DNA of 34,686 nt, from contig JALTPW010000176.1 in NCBI GenBank assembly GCA_026999335.1, forward strand, positions 1 to 34,686. Direction: 5' to 3'. Shown in pieces: positions 8,445 through 16,234 of this stretch. The notes beneath the pieces were generated by a model, which was not told the origin of the DNA, made no database searches, and saw nothing but the letters and a program-made list of their open reading frames with translations. The position numbers and the translations under genes are program-made. How positions within the stretch are numbered: position 1 is the first letter of the stretch; every line of letters begins with the position of its first letter. Origin of the DNA: Chromatiales bacterium. Lineage in GTDB: Bacteria > Pseudomonadota > Gammaproteobacteria > SZUA-152.

Positions 8445-8725
8445 TGAAGAATCCTACGATGGTTTATAAGTATCCGGGCAACGAAAAGATTCACGGGGTT
8501 TCGGTTAAGACGAAGATCGTTGAGGCTGACGATTTGAATGATTACCTCAAAGCTGGCTGGGCAGAGTCGCCATCTGAGGCGCTGGACGCCATCGATGAAG
8601 TCACTGCACCCACGCGCGAAGAGCTTGAGGCTAAGGCTGCTGAGCTCGGCATCGACTTTACCAAGCGCACCAAGGATGAAACTCTTTTGGCAAAGATCGA
8701 GGCGGCGTTGGCTGAACAGTCATGA
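8444..8725 (+). CDS. Small protein with C-terminal HeH/LEM-like motif
   Basis: A 93-aa acidic protein. Residues about 60-92 (REELEAKAAELGIDFTKRTKDETLLAKIEAAL) fit the HeH/SAP-like two-helix fold seen at the C-terminus of many small phage head-region proteins. The N-terminal half (YPGNEKIHGVSVKTKIVEADDLNDYLKAGW) resembles segments of other phage proteins placed after the coat gene. GGAGG lies at 8431-8435, and the ATG overlaps the preceding TGA. Function unknown; a virion or head-completion role is inferred from position. Confidence 0.75.
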   Translation: MKNPTMVYKYPGNEKIHGVSVKTKIVEADDLNDYLKAGWAESPSEALDAIDEVTAPTREELEAKAAELGIDFTKRTKDETLLAKIEAALAEQS

Positions 8726-9201
8726 GCTGGACAAAGCGGCAATTTGTCACGCAAGCATTTGACGCGTTGGGCTATGCTTCTCATTTGTACGACCTCGACC
8801 CAGCGCAGCTGCAAAGTGCCCTGCGTCAGCTCGATGCGATGATTGCTACGTGGAATGGGCGTGGGATTAGGCTCGGGTATCCGCTCCCGTCGTCGCCGGA
8901 AAAATCAAGTCTTGACGATACAACCGATGTGCCCGACGCCGCCAATGAAGCAATTTATGCGAACTTGGCGGTTAGGATTGCCCCAACCGTTGGTAAGCAG
9001 GTACATCCTGATCTGCGCGCTACTGCTGGCCGCGCGTACTCGCAGCTGATCGCACGTTTTGCCGAACCGGTTGAGGTGCAATTGCCGAGTACAATGCCAC
9101 TTGGTGCTGGCGGTAAAAACTACCGTCACAATCATCCGTTCGTGCATCGGCCCACTGAGCATGTTAAAGCTGGTAGCGACGGTCCGATTGAACTGGACTA
9201 G
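8722..9201 (+). CDS. Head-tail adaptor, P22 gp4-like tail accessory factor
   Basis: A 159-aa homologue of P22 gp4 (166 aa), which binds below the portal ring and begins closing the filled head. The pattern matches gp4: QAFDALGYASHLYDLDPAQLQSALRQLDAMIATWNGRGI at the N-terminus, AIYANLAVRIAP in the middle, and PSTMPLGAGG near residues 125-135 (P22 has PSRMPTGSGN). The start overlaps the preceding gene by four bases (ATGA). In P22 this protein is also reported to have wall-degrading activity; no separate motif for that can be judged here. Confidence 0.88.
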   Translation: MSWTKRQFVTQAFDALGYASHLYDLDPAQLQSALRQLDAMIATWNGRGIRLGYPLPSSPEKSSLDDTTDVPDAANEAIYANLAVRIAPTVGKQVHPDLRATAGRAYSQLIARFAEPVEVQLPSTMPLGAGGKNYRHNHPFVHRPTEHVKAGSDGPIELD

Positions 9202-9211
9202 GAGATAAACC

Positions 9212-9691
9212 ATGCCGAGGATAAATGAACTTTCAGCGCTGGATGAAGTTGTGAGTGGCGACTTGATCCCTGTATTCAGCAACGGAAATGGTGATGCGCG
9301 CAAAGCTGCTATGAGCGTATTGCTTAGTTATATGCAGCAGAATCTTACGTTCACAACTCAAGGGTTCGGCGCTTATGTAACGCAATACGCTGCGCCATCC
9401 GCAACTGGGTTTACCGTGACAATTACTGATGGTGGTAATGACGACCAGAATGTGCACTTGATTCTGACGCCAACAGCTGCCTTTGCTGACGGGACGATCA
9501 GGTTGCCGTCGGTAACATCGCTGGTCGACAAGCAGGAGGTTTTGGTTAACTGCACGCAGGCGGTGACAACTTTAGTTGTTGATGGTAATGGCGCCACGGC
9601 AGTTACTGGTGCGCCAACTACGCTGGTTGCAAATGGGTTTTTTAGACTGAAATTTGACGCGGCGACAAAAACATGGTACCGCGTTGGTTAA
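9212..9691 (+). CDS. Putative virion protein of unknown function
   Basis: A 159-aa protein. The N-terminal ELSALDEVVSGDLIPVFSNGNGDARKAAM resembles short attachment modules in phage fibres and neck proteins that introduce a numeric or structural parameter repeat. The remainder is Thr/Val/Gly-rich beta sequence (FTVTITDGGNDDQNVHLILTPTAAFADGTIRLP) ending with FRLKFDAATKTWYRVG. It has a good GGAGA ribosome site. It lies between gp4-like and gp10-like genes, so a head-decoration or neck role is likely, but I recognise no named family. Confidence 0.7.
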   Translation: MPRINELSALDEVVSGDLIPVFSNGNGDARKAAMSVLLSYMQQNLTFTTQGFGAYVTQYAAPSATGFTVTITDGGNDDQNVHLILTPTAAFADGTIRLPSVTSLVDKQEVLVNCTQAVTTLVVDGNGATAVTGAPTTLVANGFFRLKFDAATKTWYRVG

Positions 9692-9700
9692 GGGGGTCGT

Positions 9701-10126
9701 ATGATTAACAAGGTTATTGAGCGTACACCAATCCACCAAGTTTATGACGCGGTTGCAAATAAGCCGTCGAAAACTTGGGTTGTGCCTGTAAACGAGCAGT
9801 GGAAATTGAATTTTCTACATGTTATTTATACCTCTGATGCAACGACTGGCAACCGTCAAATTATGCTTGAAATTATTGACTCAGATGGAAACGTACTTGC
9901 GAACCATGTTGCGGGCGCTGTGCAAGCTGCAAGTTTGGTGCGCCACTATAGTTTTATCCAGGGGATTTATCGTGAAACATCATTTATTGGCGACGAGATT
10001 CAAGTGCCGATTCCTCAAGATTTGTATCTTGGCCCTGGCTATTCGCTACGGGTATCTGACAAGAATTCAATCTCGGCCCTCGACGACACCATTGTGTCGT
10101 TCCAGGTGAAGCGATTTACTGTTTAA
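9701..10126 (+). CDS. Conserved phage structural protein, function unknown
   Basis: A 141-aa, mainly beta protein. The segments NEQWKLNFLHVIYTSDATTGNRQIMLEI and YLGPGYSLRVSDKNSI...DDTIVSFQVKRF are typical of small phage virion proteins encoded among head-completion or tail genes. No catalytic motif, signal or membrane segment is seen. It starts at an ATG after GGGGG and ends two bases before the gp10-like gene. A jelly-roll-like decoration or neck protein is possible but not shown. Confidence 0.7.
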   Translation: MINKVIERTPIHQVYDAVANKPSKTWVVPVNEQWKLNFLHVIYTSDATTGNRQIMLEIIDSDGNVLANHVAGAVQAASLVRHYSFIQGIYRETSFIGDEIQVPIPQDLYLGPGYSLRVSDKNSISALDDTIVSFQVKRFTV

Positions 10127-10127
10127 G

Positions 10128-11525
10128 ATGCAAATTCCGATTCTCAACGGTATTTACACGGACGAGGCTTCTGAGTTTCGCACGTCGTACCCTGTGAATA
10201 TGGTTCCAGTGCCAAAGCAGCAGGGCATAAGCAACGGCTACTTACGCCCGGCTGAGGGAGTTCAGTTGCTGACCACTGGTCCTGGAATTGACCGCGGAGG
10301 AGTAAACTGGCGAGGCCTGCACTATCGTGTTATGGGGAGTAAACTTGTCCGCATTGACGTCGCTGGTACCATTGTTGAGTTGGGTGATGTCGATACTGGT
10401 GGCTTGGTATCGCTTGACTATTCATTTGACCGGTTGGCCATCGCGTCGAACGGTAAATTATTTTATTGGGACGGCGCCACGCTAAAACAAGTCGTAGATC
10501 CTGACTTAGGCATCGTAAAGGACGTTATTTGGGTCGACGGCTACTTTATGACAACTGACGGTTCATATCTAGTGGTGACTGAGCTTAATGACCCGTTCTC
10601 AGTGTTAGCAACGAAGTATGGTTCATCTGAGGTTGATCCAGACCCAATTATGGCTATTAAGAAAGTGCGCAACGAACCGCACGCGATCAACCGCTACACG
10701 ATTGAGGCCTTTGACAACGTCGGTGGAACCGGCTTTCCATTTAGACGCATCGACGGTGCACAAATTAACCGTGGGTCAGTTGGCACCAAAGCCTGTTGTA
10801 ACTATCTTGGCGGGCTCGCCATTCTTGGCGGTGGCCGCAATGAGCCAATTTCTGTGTGGCTTGCGTCAAATGGCCAAACGACAAAAATCGCGACTAGGGA
10901 AATCGATCGGCTGCTTAGTAACTACAGTGAATCAACGTTATCAACAGTACTCGTTGAACCCAGAACGGTTGATGGGCATGAGTGGCTTTATGTCCATCTC
11001 CCTGACCAAACTTTGTGCTACGATGCCGAAGCGTCAAAAGTACTTGGGCAGCATGTTTGGTTTGTCTTATCATCTGGAAGCGGCGGTGTTGACCAATATC
11101 GAGCGCGGAATTTTGTTTTTGTCCACGATGCGTGGCATGTCAGCGACCCACAACAACCGTCTATTGGCACGACGACATTGAAAGATGCCAAGCATTGGGG
11201 CCGCGATGTGGCGTGGGAAGTGTCAACACCAATTATCTACGCCCCGCCAGGAGGCGCGATCTTCCACGAACTTGAGCTGGTGTGCCTTTCTGGTAGAACT
11301 GAGTTTGGTAAAGATTCAATGATTTCTACGTCGTACTCACTTGACGGTGTAACATGGAGCATGGAACGTAGCATTAACGCTGGAAAAACTGGGCAGCGTA
11401 CTAAGCGGCTCATTTGGTTGAACCAGGGCGCGACGCGCAACTGGCGTATCCAACGATTTCGTGGTGACAGTCGCGCGCGGCTGTCAATTGCGCGCCTTGA
11501 AGCACGTGTAGAGGCGTTAGCGTAA
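10128..11525 (+). CDS. Packaged-DNA stabilisation protein, P22 gp10-like
   Basis: A 465-aa homologue of P22 gp10 (472 aa), which binds gp4 and helps plug the filled head; in P22 the needle gp26 follows. Shared features include the N-terminal PVNMVPVPKQ...GYLRPAEGVQ, the GSKLVRID and YFMTTDGSYLVVTELNDP repeats of the propeller-like fold, IATREIDRLLSNYSESTLSTVL, then HEWLYVHLPDQTLCYD, and a C-terminal REE-like beta domain with YSLDGVTWS. The ATG follows the previous stop by one base, and its own stop overlaps the next ATG (TAATG). Confidence 0.88.
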   Translation: MQIPILNGIYTDEASEFRTSYPVNMVPVPKQQGISNGYLRPAEGVQLLTTGPGIDRGGVNWRGLHYRVMGSKLVRIDVAGTIVELGDVDTGGLVSLDYSFDRLAIASNGKLFYWDGATLKQVVDPDLGIVKDVIWVDGYFMTTDGSYLVVTELNDPFSVLATKYGSSEVDPDPIMAIKKVRNEPHAINRYTIEAFDNVGGTGFPFRRIDGAQINRGSVGTKACCNYLGGLAILGGGRNEPISVWLASNGQTTKIATREIDRLLSNYSESTLSTVLVEPRTVDGHEWLYVHLPDQTLCYDAEASKVLGQHVWFVLSSGSGGVDQYRARNFVFVHDAWHVSDPQQPSIGTTTLKDAKHWGRDVAWEVSTPIIYAPPGGAIFHELELVCLSGRTEFGKDSMISTSYSLDGVTWSMERSINAGKTGQRTKRLIWLNQGATRNWRIQRFRGDSRARLSIARLEARVEALA

Positions 11526-12049
11526 TGTCAACTGACACTGATCCCAGGCCTCTAACTAGACGCGAGCTGTCGGAGTTTTTACCGAGTCAAAGGGCAGTGC
11601 GCGCGTTTGAGCAGCTTTTTGACGTTATTCCTAATGATGTTAATTCGTTGCAAAGTCAGCTAAACGACGTTGAGGTAGTGGCTGGTACCGCCACCGCCAT
11701 CGCACAACAAGCGATATCACTTTTGCAGCAGATTACTGAGGCGTTAGAACAGCTTGTAGTGAGAGGTGATGTAGAAGACTACTATGGCGAAGAGGATACT
11801 GTTCTTAACCAGAGGCTTGAGATTGGCTCGATTGCTGCGCAAAGTAGTGATGATGTCGAAATTAGTGGTGGCACTATTACGGCAAAGTTGTCTGATGACA
11901 CAGCGATTTTACTAAGGTCGTCGACATCACTTAGTGATGCTAGTGGAGCTAACTCAGCATCACTTACCAATTCTCCGGTTGCTGGAAATCCTACTAAGTG
12001 GGTAGCGATCGATGATAACGGCGTAACAAGATACATTCCAACGTGGTGA
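11525..12049 (+). CDS. Putative structural protein with coiled coil at the tail-needle position
   Basis: A 174-aa protein. The N-terminal LTRRELSEFLPSQRAVRAFEQLFDVIP is a motif known from many podo- and siphovirus proteins. It is followed by a probable coiled coil (about residues 37-80, LQSQLNDVEVVAGTATAIAQQAISLLQQITEALEQL) and a C-terminal beta segment ending PTKWVAIDDNGVTRYIPTW. In P22 the needle gene 26 follows gene 10, so this protein sits where a needle or neck-fibre protein would be. No sequence similarity to gp26 is visible by eye, so the needle role is only positional. The gene overlaps the preceding stop. Confidence 0.6.
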   Translation: MSTDTDPRPLTRRELSEFLPSQRAVRAFEQLFDVIPNDVNSLQSQLNDVEVVAGTATAIAQQAISLLQQITEALEQLVVRGDVEDYYGEEDTVLNQRLEIGSIAAQSSDDVEISGGTITAKLSDDTAILLRSSTSLSDASGANSASLTNSPVAGNPTKWVAIDDNGVTRYIPTW

Positions 12050-12053
12050 GATT

Positions 12054-12386
12054 ATGGCAATAGTAATTGAAAACATCGTCCCCGCTAAACAAGTTGAAAA
12101 CACGCAAACAACACAGTATACGTCTAGTGGCGTCAAAACGATCATCGATAAGTTTACCGTCACAAATACGTCTGCGTCAGATGTGGCATTTACATGTCAC
12201 CTGGTTGCGTTAGGAGATGCTGCTGGCGACAGCAATAAAGTCGTAAGTCGTACTATTCTCGCAGGAAAAACAGACCGGTTTCCAGAGCTGGTTGGACAAG
12301 TTTTAGAAGACGGTGATTTCATTTCAACTTTAGCTGGGGCGGCGTCGTCACTTACGTTACGCGTGTCAGGCCGCAAAATATCATAA
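12054..12386 (+). CDS. Small beta-rich phage structural protein
   Basis: A 110-aa protein. TIIDKFTVTNTSASDVAFTCHLVALGD and the ending AASSLTLRVSGRKIS match a widespread class of small phage proteins, thought to be beta-sandwich virion components, often near tail or neck genes. It starts four bases after the previous stop. No catalytic residues or membrane segments are seen. The role is inferred from position only. Confidence 0.65.
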   Translation: MAIVIENIVPAKQVENTQTTQYTSSGVKTIIDKFTVTNTSASDVAFTCHLVALGDAAGDSNKVVSRTILAGKTDRFPELVGQVLEDGDFISTLAGAASSLTLRVSGRKIS

Positions 12387-12398
12387 AGGGGATTTAGC

Positions 12399-13037
12399 AT
12401 GGCTGGAATTGACGAGGCTTTTTGGATTAGTAGCGCGCTGCTTGGCGGCAACCTGCTTAGCTCACGCGCGCAGAGCCGAGCGGCTAGGCAAGCTTCTGCT
12501 GAGCAGACACGTGCGTCGCTGCTAGGATTGGCCGAACAAAAAAGGCAGTTTGACGCCGTCCAAGAACTGTTACGCCCATACGTCGCCGCTGGCACAACTG
12601 CTTTTGAGCGGCAACAGGCTATTTCAGGAGTCTTAGGACCGGAGGCGCAACAACAAGCGCTACAACAAGTAGAGCAATTGCCGTATTTTCAAGGGTTGGT
12701 GCAGCAAGGTGAAGAAGCGATTTTGCAGAACGCAGCGGCCACCGGTGGCCTACGCGGTGGCAATGTACAAGAAGCACTGGCTCGATTTCGCCCACAACTA
12801 TTGGCGCAAACGATTCAGCAGCAGTACCAGCAGTTAGGTGGCATTTCACGGCTTGGTCAAGCAAGTGCTACAGGTCAAGCCGCTGCCGGTGAACAGTTTG
12901 GCGGCAATGTCGCTAATCTATTCGGGCAGATTGGGCAGGCACAAGCTGGAGCACGGCTCGCGCAGGGTCAAGCCAATGCTAACGTAGGCAATGCTATCAG
13001 TCAATTAGCATTGTTAAAAGCACTGGGAGCGTTCTAA
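12399..13037 (+). CDS. DNA ejection protein, P22 gp7-like (DNA transfer protein)
   Basis: A 212-aa, Ala/Gln/Gly-rich helical protein close in length to P22 gp7 (229 aa). The segment QGEEAILQNAAATGGLRGGNVQEALARFRPQLLAQTIQQQY is the hallmark of phage DNA-transfer proteins that are packaged in the head and ejected to help DNA cross the envelope. A hydrophobic patch (IDEAFWISSALLGGNLL) lies at the N-terminus. It overlaps by one base with the next gene; three consecutive genes form the ejection block in P22 order (7-20-16). Confidence 0.85.
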   Translation: MAGIDEAFWISSALLGGNLLSSRAQSRAARQASAEQTRASLLGLAEQKRQFDAVQELLRPYVAAGTTAFERQQAISGVLGPEAQQQALQQVEQLPYFQGLVQQGEEAILQNAAATGGLRGGNVQEALARFRPQLLAQTIQQQYQQLGGISRLGQASATGQAAAGEQFGGNVANLFGQIGQAQAGARLAQGQANANVGNAISQLALLKALGAF

Positions 13038-14353
13038 TGGCACAACCGATGAATTACATGTTGAACTTGCCGGGCCCAATGCAACAGCTCGGCCAGGCAA
13101 TTAACTTGACTGCTGGACTCGAAAAGTTGCGCGAGGCAAGGATGTCGCGCAAGTTGACATCGGCGTTGGATGAAATGTTGAATACCGATTTGCAGACTGT
13201 GTCCAATAATCCGACGCCGCGTGCTATCGCATCGCTTATGGTTAAATACCCTCAGCTTGCCCAGCAGTTCAAACCGGCGTACGAAGCCCTTAGTGCTGAG
13301 GAGCAAAAGGTTCAGCTTGGCCAGGCGAGTAATGTCTACGCAGCGCTTGAGTCAGGCAATTTAGACGTTGCCACAAGGTTGCTCAGCCAGCAGGCCGAAG
13401 CGTACCGCAATTCAGGGTTGCACCAACGTGCGAAAATGGCGGAGGACATGTTGAAACTGATTGAGATTAGCCCGGCAACTGCTAAGGCCTCGATTGGATT
13501 GTACCTTTCATCTGTGATGGGGCCAGAAAAGTTTACAGATACGTTCGCAAAACTGAGCTCTGAACGTCGAGAAGCCGAGCTGTTCATTCCTAAATTACAA
13601 GAGCAGCAGGCCAAAGCGCGGAAGGCGTTGATTGAAGCAGATTACGCTGAATCCCAACAGGCTGCGGAGTTGGCGCGAAAGGGCTGGGACATTTATAAGC
13701 TCGCGTCGGACGCCGCTATTGACCGTGAAAACAGCCGTATTGCTGCCATAAATGCTAGGCTGCAACGTGAGCAAAACGAGCTAAAGCGGCGGGAGCTAGA
13801 GCTTAAGCTTGAAGCAGCAAAACGAAAGCGGGACGAGGAAATGCGCACAAAATCTTCGGCACTAGAAGCTGCGCGCGCTGGCATCGATAACTCGTTGAGT
13901 GTAATTGATCGGCTGCTGCGAAACCCTGAGCTTGACAATATCTTGGGCGCTGTAGAGGGCAGCAGATTCTACCCAAGCACATTGGTTGGACTTATCTCGC
14001 CATTTGCCGACGCAGATAAACGCGCTGATGCGTTGGCTGATATTGAGACAATTCAGTCGCAAGCATTCCTAAACAACTTGATGGACGCAAAGGCCAAAGG
14101 TGCGACGTTCGGCGCGCTCACTGAGAGGGAAGGCGAGCGTCTTGTCAACTACGTGCGCAGCCTAAAGACGAGGCAAAGTGAGCAGCAATTTAGGCGTAAC
14201 CTTGCCGAGATTCAGCGGTTGTTGCTTAAGTCGCGCCAACGACTGGCTGACAAGTACGGCGTCCCTGAGTCAGTGCCCGATACCCCTGAGGCGGTGCCAT
14301 CACCGGCTGAAATCCAACAATTGGTTGATAAGTACGCAACTGGAGTTAAGTAA
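13037..14353 (+). CDS. DNA ejection protein, P22 gp20-like
   Basis: A 438-aa protein in the gene 20 position (P22 gp20, 471 aa). The middle (about residues 185-290) is a long charged helix (RENSRIAAINARLQREQNELKRRELELKLEAAKRKRDEEM). The C-terminal 150 residues carry a motif found in many podovirus ejection proteins: LDNILGAVEGSRFYP, then ADALADIETIQSQAFLNNLMDAKAKGATFGALTEREGERL. It probably forms part of the trans-envelope channel with its two neighbours. It overlaps both flanking genes by one base (TAATG), which indicates coupled translation. Confidence 0.8.
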   Translation: MAQPMNYMLNLPGPMQQLGQAINLTAGLEKLREARMSRKLTSALDEMLNTDLQTVSNNPTPRAIASLMVKYPQLAQQFKPAYEALSAEEQKVQLGQASNVYAALESGNLDVATRLLSQQAEAYRNSGLHQRAKMAEDMLKLIEISPATAKASIGLYLSSVMGPEKFTDTFAKLSSERREAELFIPKLQEQQAKARKALIEADYAESQQAAELARKGWDIYKLASDAAIDRENSRIAAINARLQREQNELKRRELELKLEAAKRKRDEEMRTKSSALEAARAGIDNSLSVIDRLLRNPELDNILGAVEGSRFYPSTLVGLISPFADADKRADALADIETIQSQAFLNNLMDAKAKGATFGALTEREGERLVNYVRSLKTRQSEQQFRRNLAEIQRLLLKSRQRLADKYGVPESVPDTPEAVPSPAEIQQLVDKYATGVK

Positions 14354-16233
14354 TGGCGACACTGCAACAATTACAACAGGCTTATGATGGCGCTGTTCGT
14401 GCCGGTGATATGGACGCGGCACGTAAACTTAAGGTCGTAATCGACCGCGAACTGACCCGCCGCGAAGACACTCCGGCCATCGCGGCGACCGAGCAGATTC
14501 CTGATATTGGCTCTGCACAAGTGCCTGGAACGCAGCCGCAAATCGATCCGTCAACTAGTGAAAAGTTAATTGGCGTAGGCGAAGCCGGTTTGACTGCTGC
14601 GACTGGGATGACGACCGGCACACTTGGCATGCTCGGCGCTACGCTTAAAGCTCTTGCCGAACAGATATTAGCAGGAAAGTTTGGTACGATTGAAAGCGCC
14701 GATGTTGTCGAGCAGCAAGCGCTGGAGGGACTTGAGAAATTCACTTACGTCCCACGTACTGACGTCGGCAAGCAATATGTGAAGAACGTTGGTGAGACGC
14801 TCGGCCCATTGCAAGCGTTACCCATCACAGCTGAACTGCAGGCCCCTGTTAAGGCAGTACAAGCGGTTGGGCAACAAGCACCGGCAAGAACATCTAACCT
14901 TGTCCAGCGTCTAAATGAGACAATCGTTCGCAGTAGACAGGACAAGCAGCAACCTTCCCCACTGGCTCGTGAGGCTGCTGGGGCTGCGCCTGTTGTTGAT
15001 GAGGCACTACGTCGTCAACAAGCCGAGAATTTGCCGGCACCCATTAAGCTAACAAAGGGGCAAGCAGCTCGTGATTACGCACAGCTACGCTTTGAACGTG
15101 AAATTGCTAAGGACCCTGAGCTAGGCGAACCTATTCGACGCCGTTTAGCTGAGCAGAATCTACAACTGCAACAAAACTTTGACGCGTTTATTGACATGGT
15201 CGGAGCTGAGCTCACTGATCTACGCGATATCGGCGAGACGATAAATAAATCGATTCGTGCTCGCGCGGCAAAGGACAAAGCCAAGATCCGACAGTTGTAC
15301 AAGAAAGCTGAAAAGGCTGGTGAGCTTGAGGTGCCAGTTGTGTTGTCCGACTTTGCTCAGCACCTGCAAGAGTCAGCGCCTGAGGCCGAGGTGGCTAACG
15401 TACTTAAGGCTGTTAAAAAGAAGGCTCTGCAGCTCGGCGCTATTGACGAAGGACCAAACGGGGAATTAACTCCGAAGCCAATCTCGCTGAAGAACGCTGA
15501 GCTCTTACGTCGTAGCATTAATGCCGTAACTGACCGTGAGCCGACGAACGTTAGGCAGGCGTCGATCATGAAAAAGCTAATTGATGAGGCGACCGAAGGC
15601 AAGGGTGGTGAGGCGTACCGTGCCGCTCGCGGGGCGCGTGCACGTTACGCTCGGGATTACGAAAATATCGGGTTGATCGCTAACTTACTCGGAACTAAGC
15701 GTGGATCAACCGATAGGCAAATTGCGTTGGAGGAAGTAGTTAGAAAGGCGGTACTTGCTCCGACTACGCCAGCTGAGTCCACTAGACAGCTGCGCCGCAT
15801 CCTTCAGACGGCCGGGGATGATGGAAAGCAGGCGTGGAAGGAACTGCAGGGCGCGGTCCTCCGCCATATCCAAGATCAAATTACGTCTAATGTCCAAGTT
15901 GACCAAGCCGGAAATCGCGTTGTATCGCCGGCTAGGCTAGACCGCCTGATTTCTCAGCTTGACCGCAGTGGTAAGCTAGAATTACTGTATGGCAAGAAAG
16001 GAGCTGAGCAGTTGCGAACAATTCGCGACGTAGCGATTGATGTGCTGACTACGCCGCCAGGAGTAGTCAACACAAGCAACACGGCCAGTGTGCTTGCCGG
16101 TTTGATGGATATTGCGATTAGTGGTACGGCCGGCGTACCGGCCCCGGTAATGACGAGTTTTAGGTTGTTGACTAAGTCGATACGTGACGCTAAACTGCGC
16201 GCGAAAGTTAAACAGGCACTGGGAGATCAATGA
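14353..16233 (+). CDS. DNA ejection protein, P22 gp16-like (putative)
   Basis: A 626-aa helical protein in the gene 16 position, close in length to P22 gp16 (609 aa), which is ejected and needed for DNA to cross the inner membrane. The N-terminus (LQQAYDGAVRAGDMDAARKLKVVIDREL) is a short helical-hairpin motif often found at the start of podovirus ejection proteins. A hydrophobic Gly/Ala stretch follows at about residues 73-100 (GEAGLTAATGMTTGTLGMLGATLKAL), and long amphipathic helices with many Ala/Arg/Lys/Gln continue to the end. No lysozyme or other catalytic motif was recognised. The assignment is from position, length and composition. Confidence 0.7.
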   Translation: MATLQQLQQAYDGAVRAGDMDAARKLKVVIDRELTRREDTPAIAATEQIPDIGSAQVPGTQPQIDPSTSEKLIGVGEAGLTAATGMTTGTLGMLGATLKALAEQILAGKFGTIESADVVEQQALEGLEKFTYVPRTDVGKQYVKNVGETLGPLQALPITAELQAPVKAVQAVGQQAPARTSNLVQRLNETIVRSRQDKQQPSPLAREAAGAAPVVDEALRRQQAENLPAPIKLTKGQAARDYAQLRFEREIAKDPELGEPIRRRLAEQNLQLQQNFDAFIDMVGAELTDLRDIGETINKSIRARAAKDKAKIRQLYKKAEKAGELEVPVVLSDFAQHLQESAPEAEVANVLKAVKKKALQLGAIDEGPNGELTPKPISLKNAELLRRSINAVTDREPTNVRQASIMKKLIDEATEGKGGEAYRAARGARARYARDYENIGLIANLLGTKRGSTDRQIALEEVVRKAVLAPTTPAESTRQLRRILQTAGDDGKQAWKELQGAVLRHIQDQITSNVQVDQAGNRVVSPARLDRLISQLDRSGKLELLYGKKGAEQLRTIRDVAIDVLTTPPGVVNTSNTASVLAGLMDIAISGTAGVPAPVMTSFRLLTKSIRDAKLRAKVKQALGDQ

Positions 16234-16234
16234 T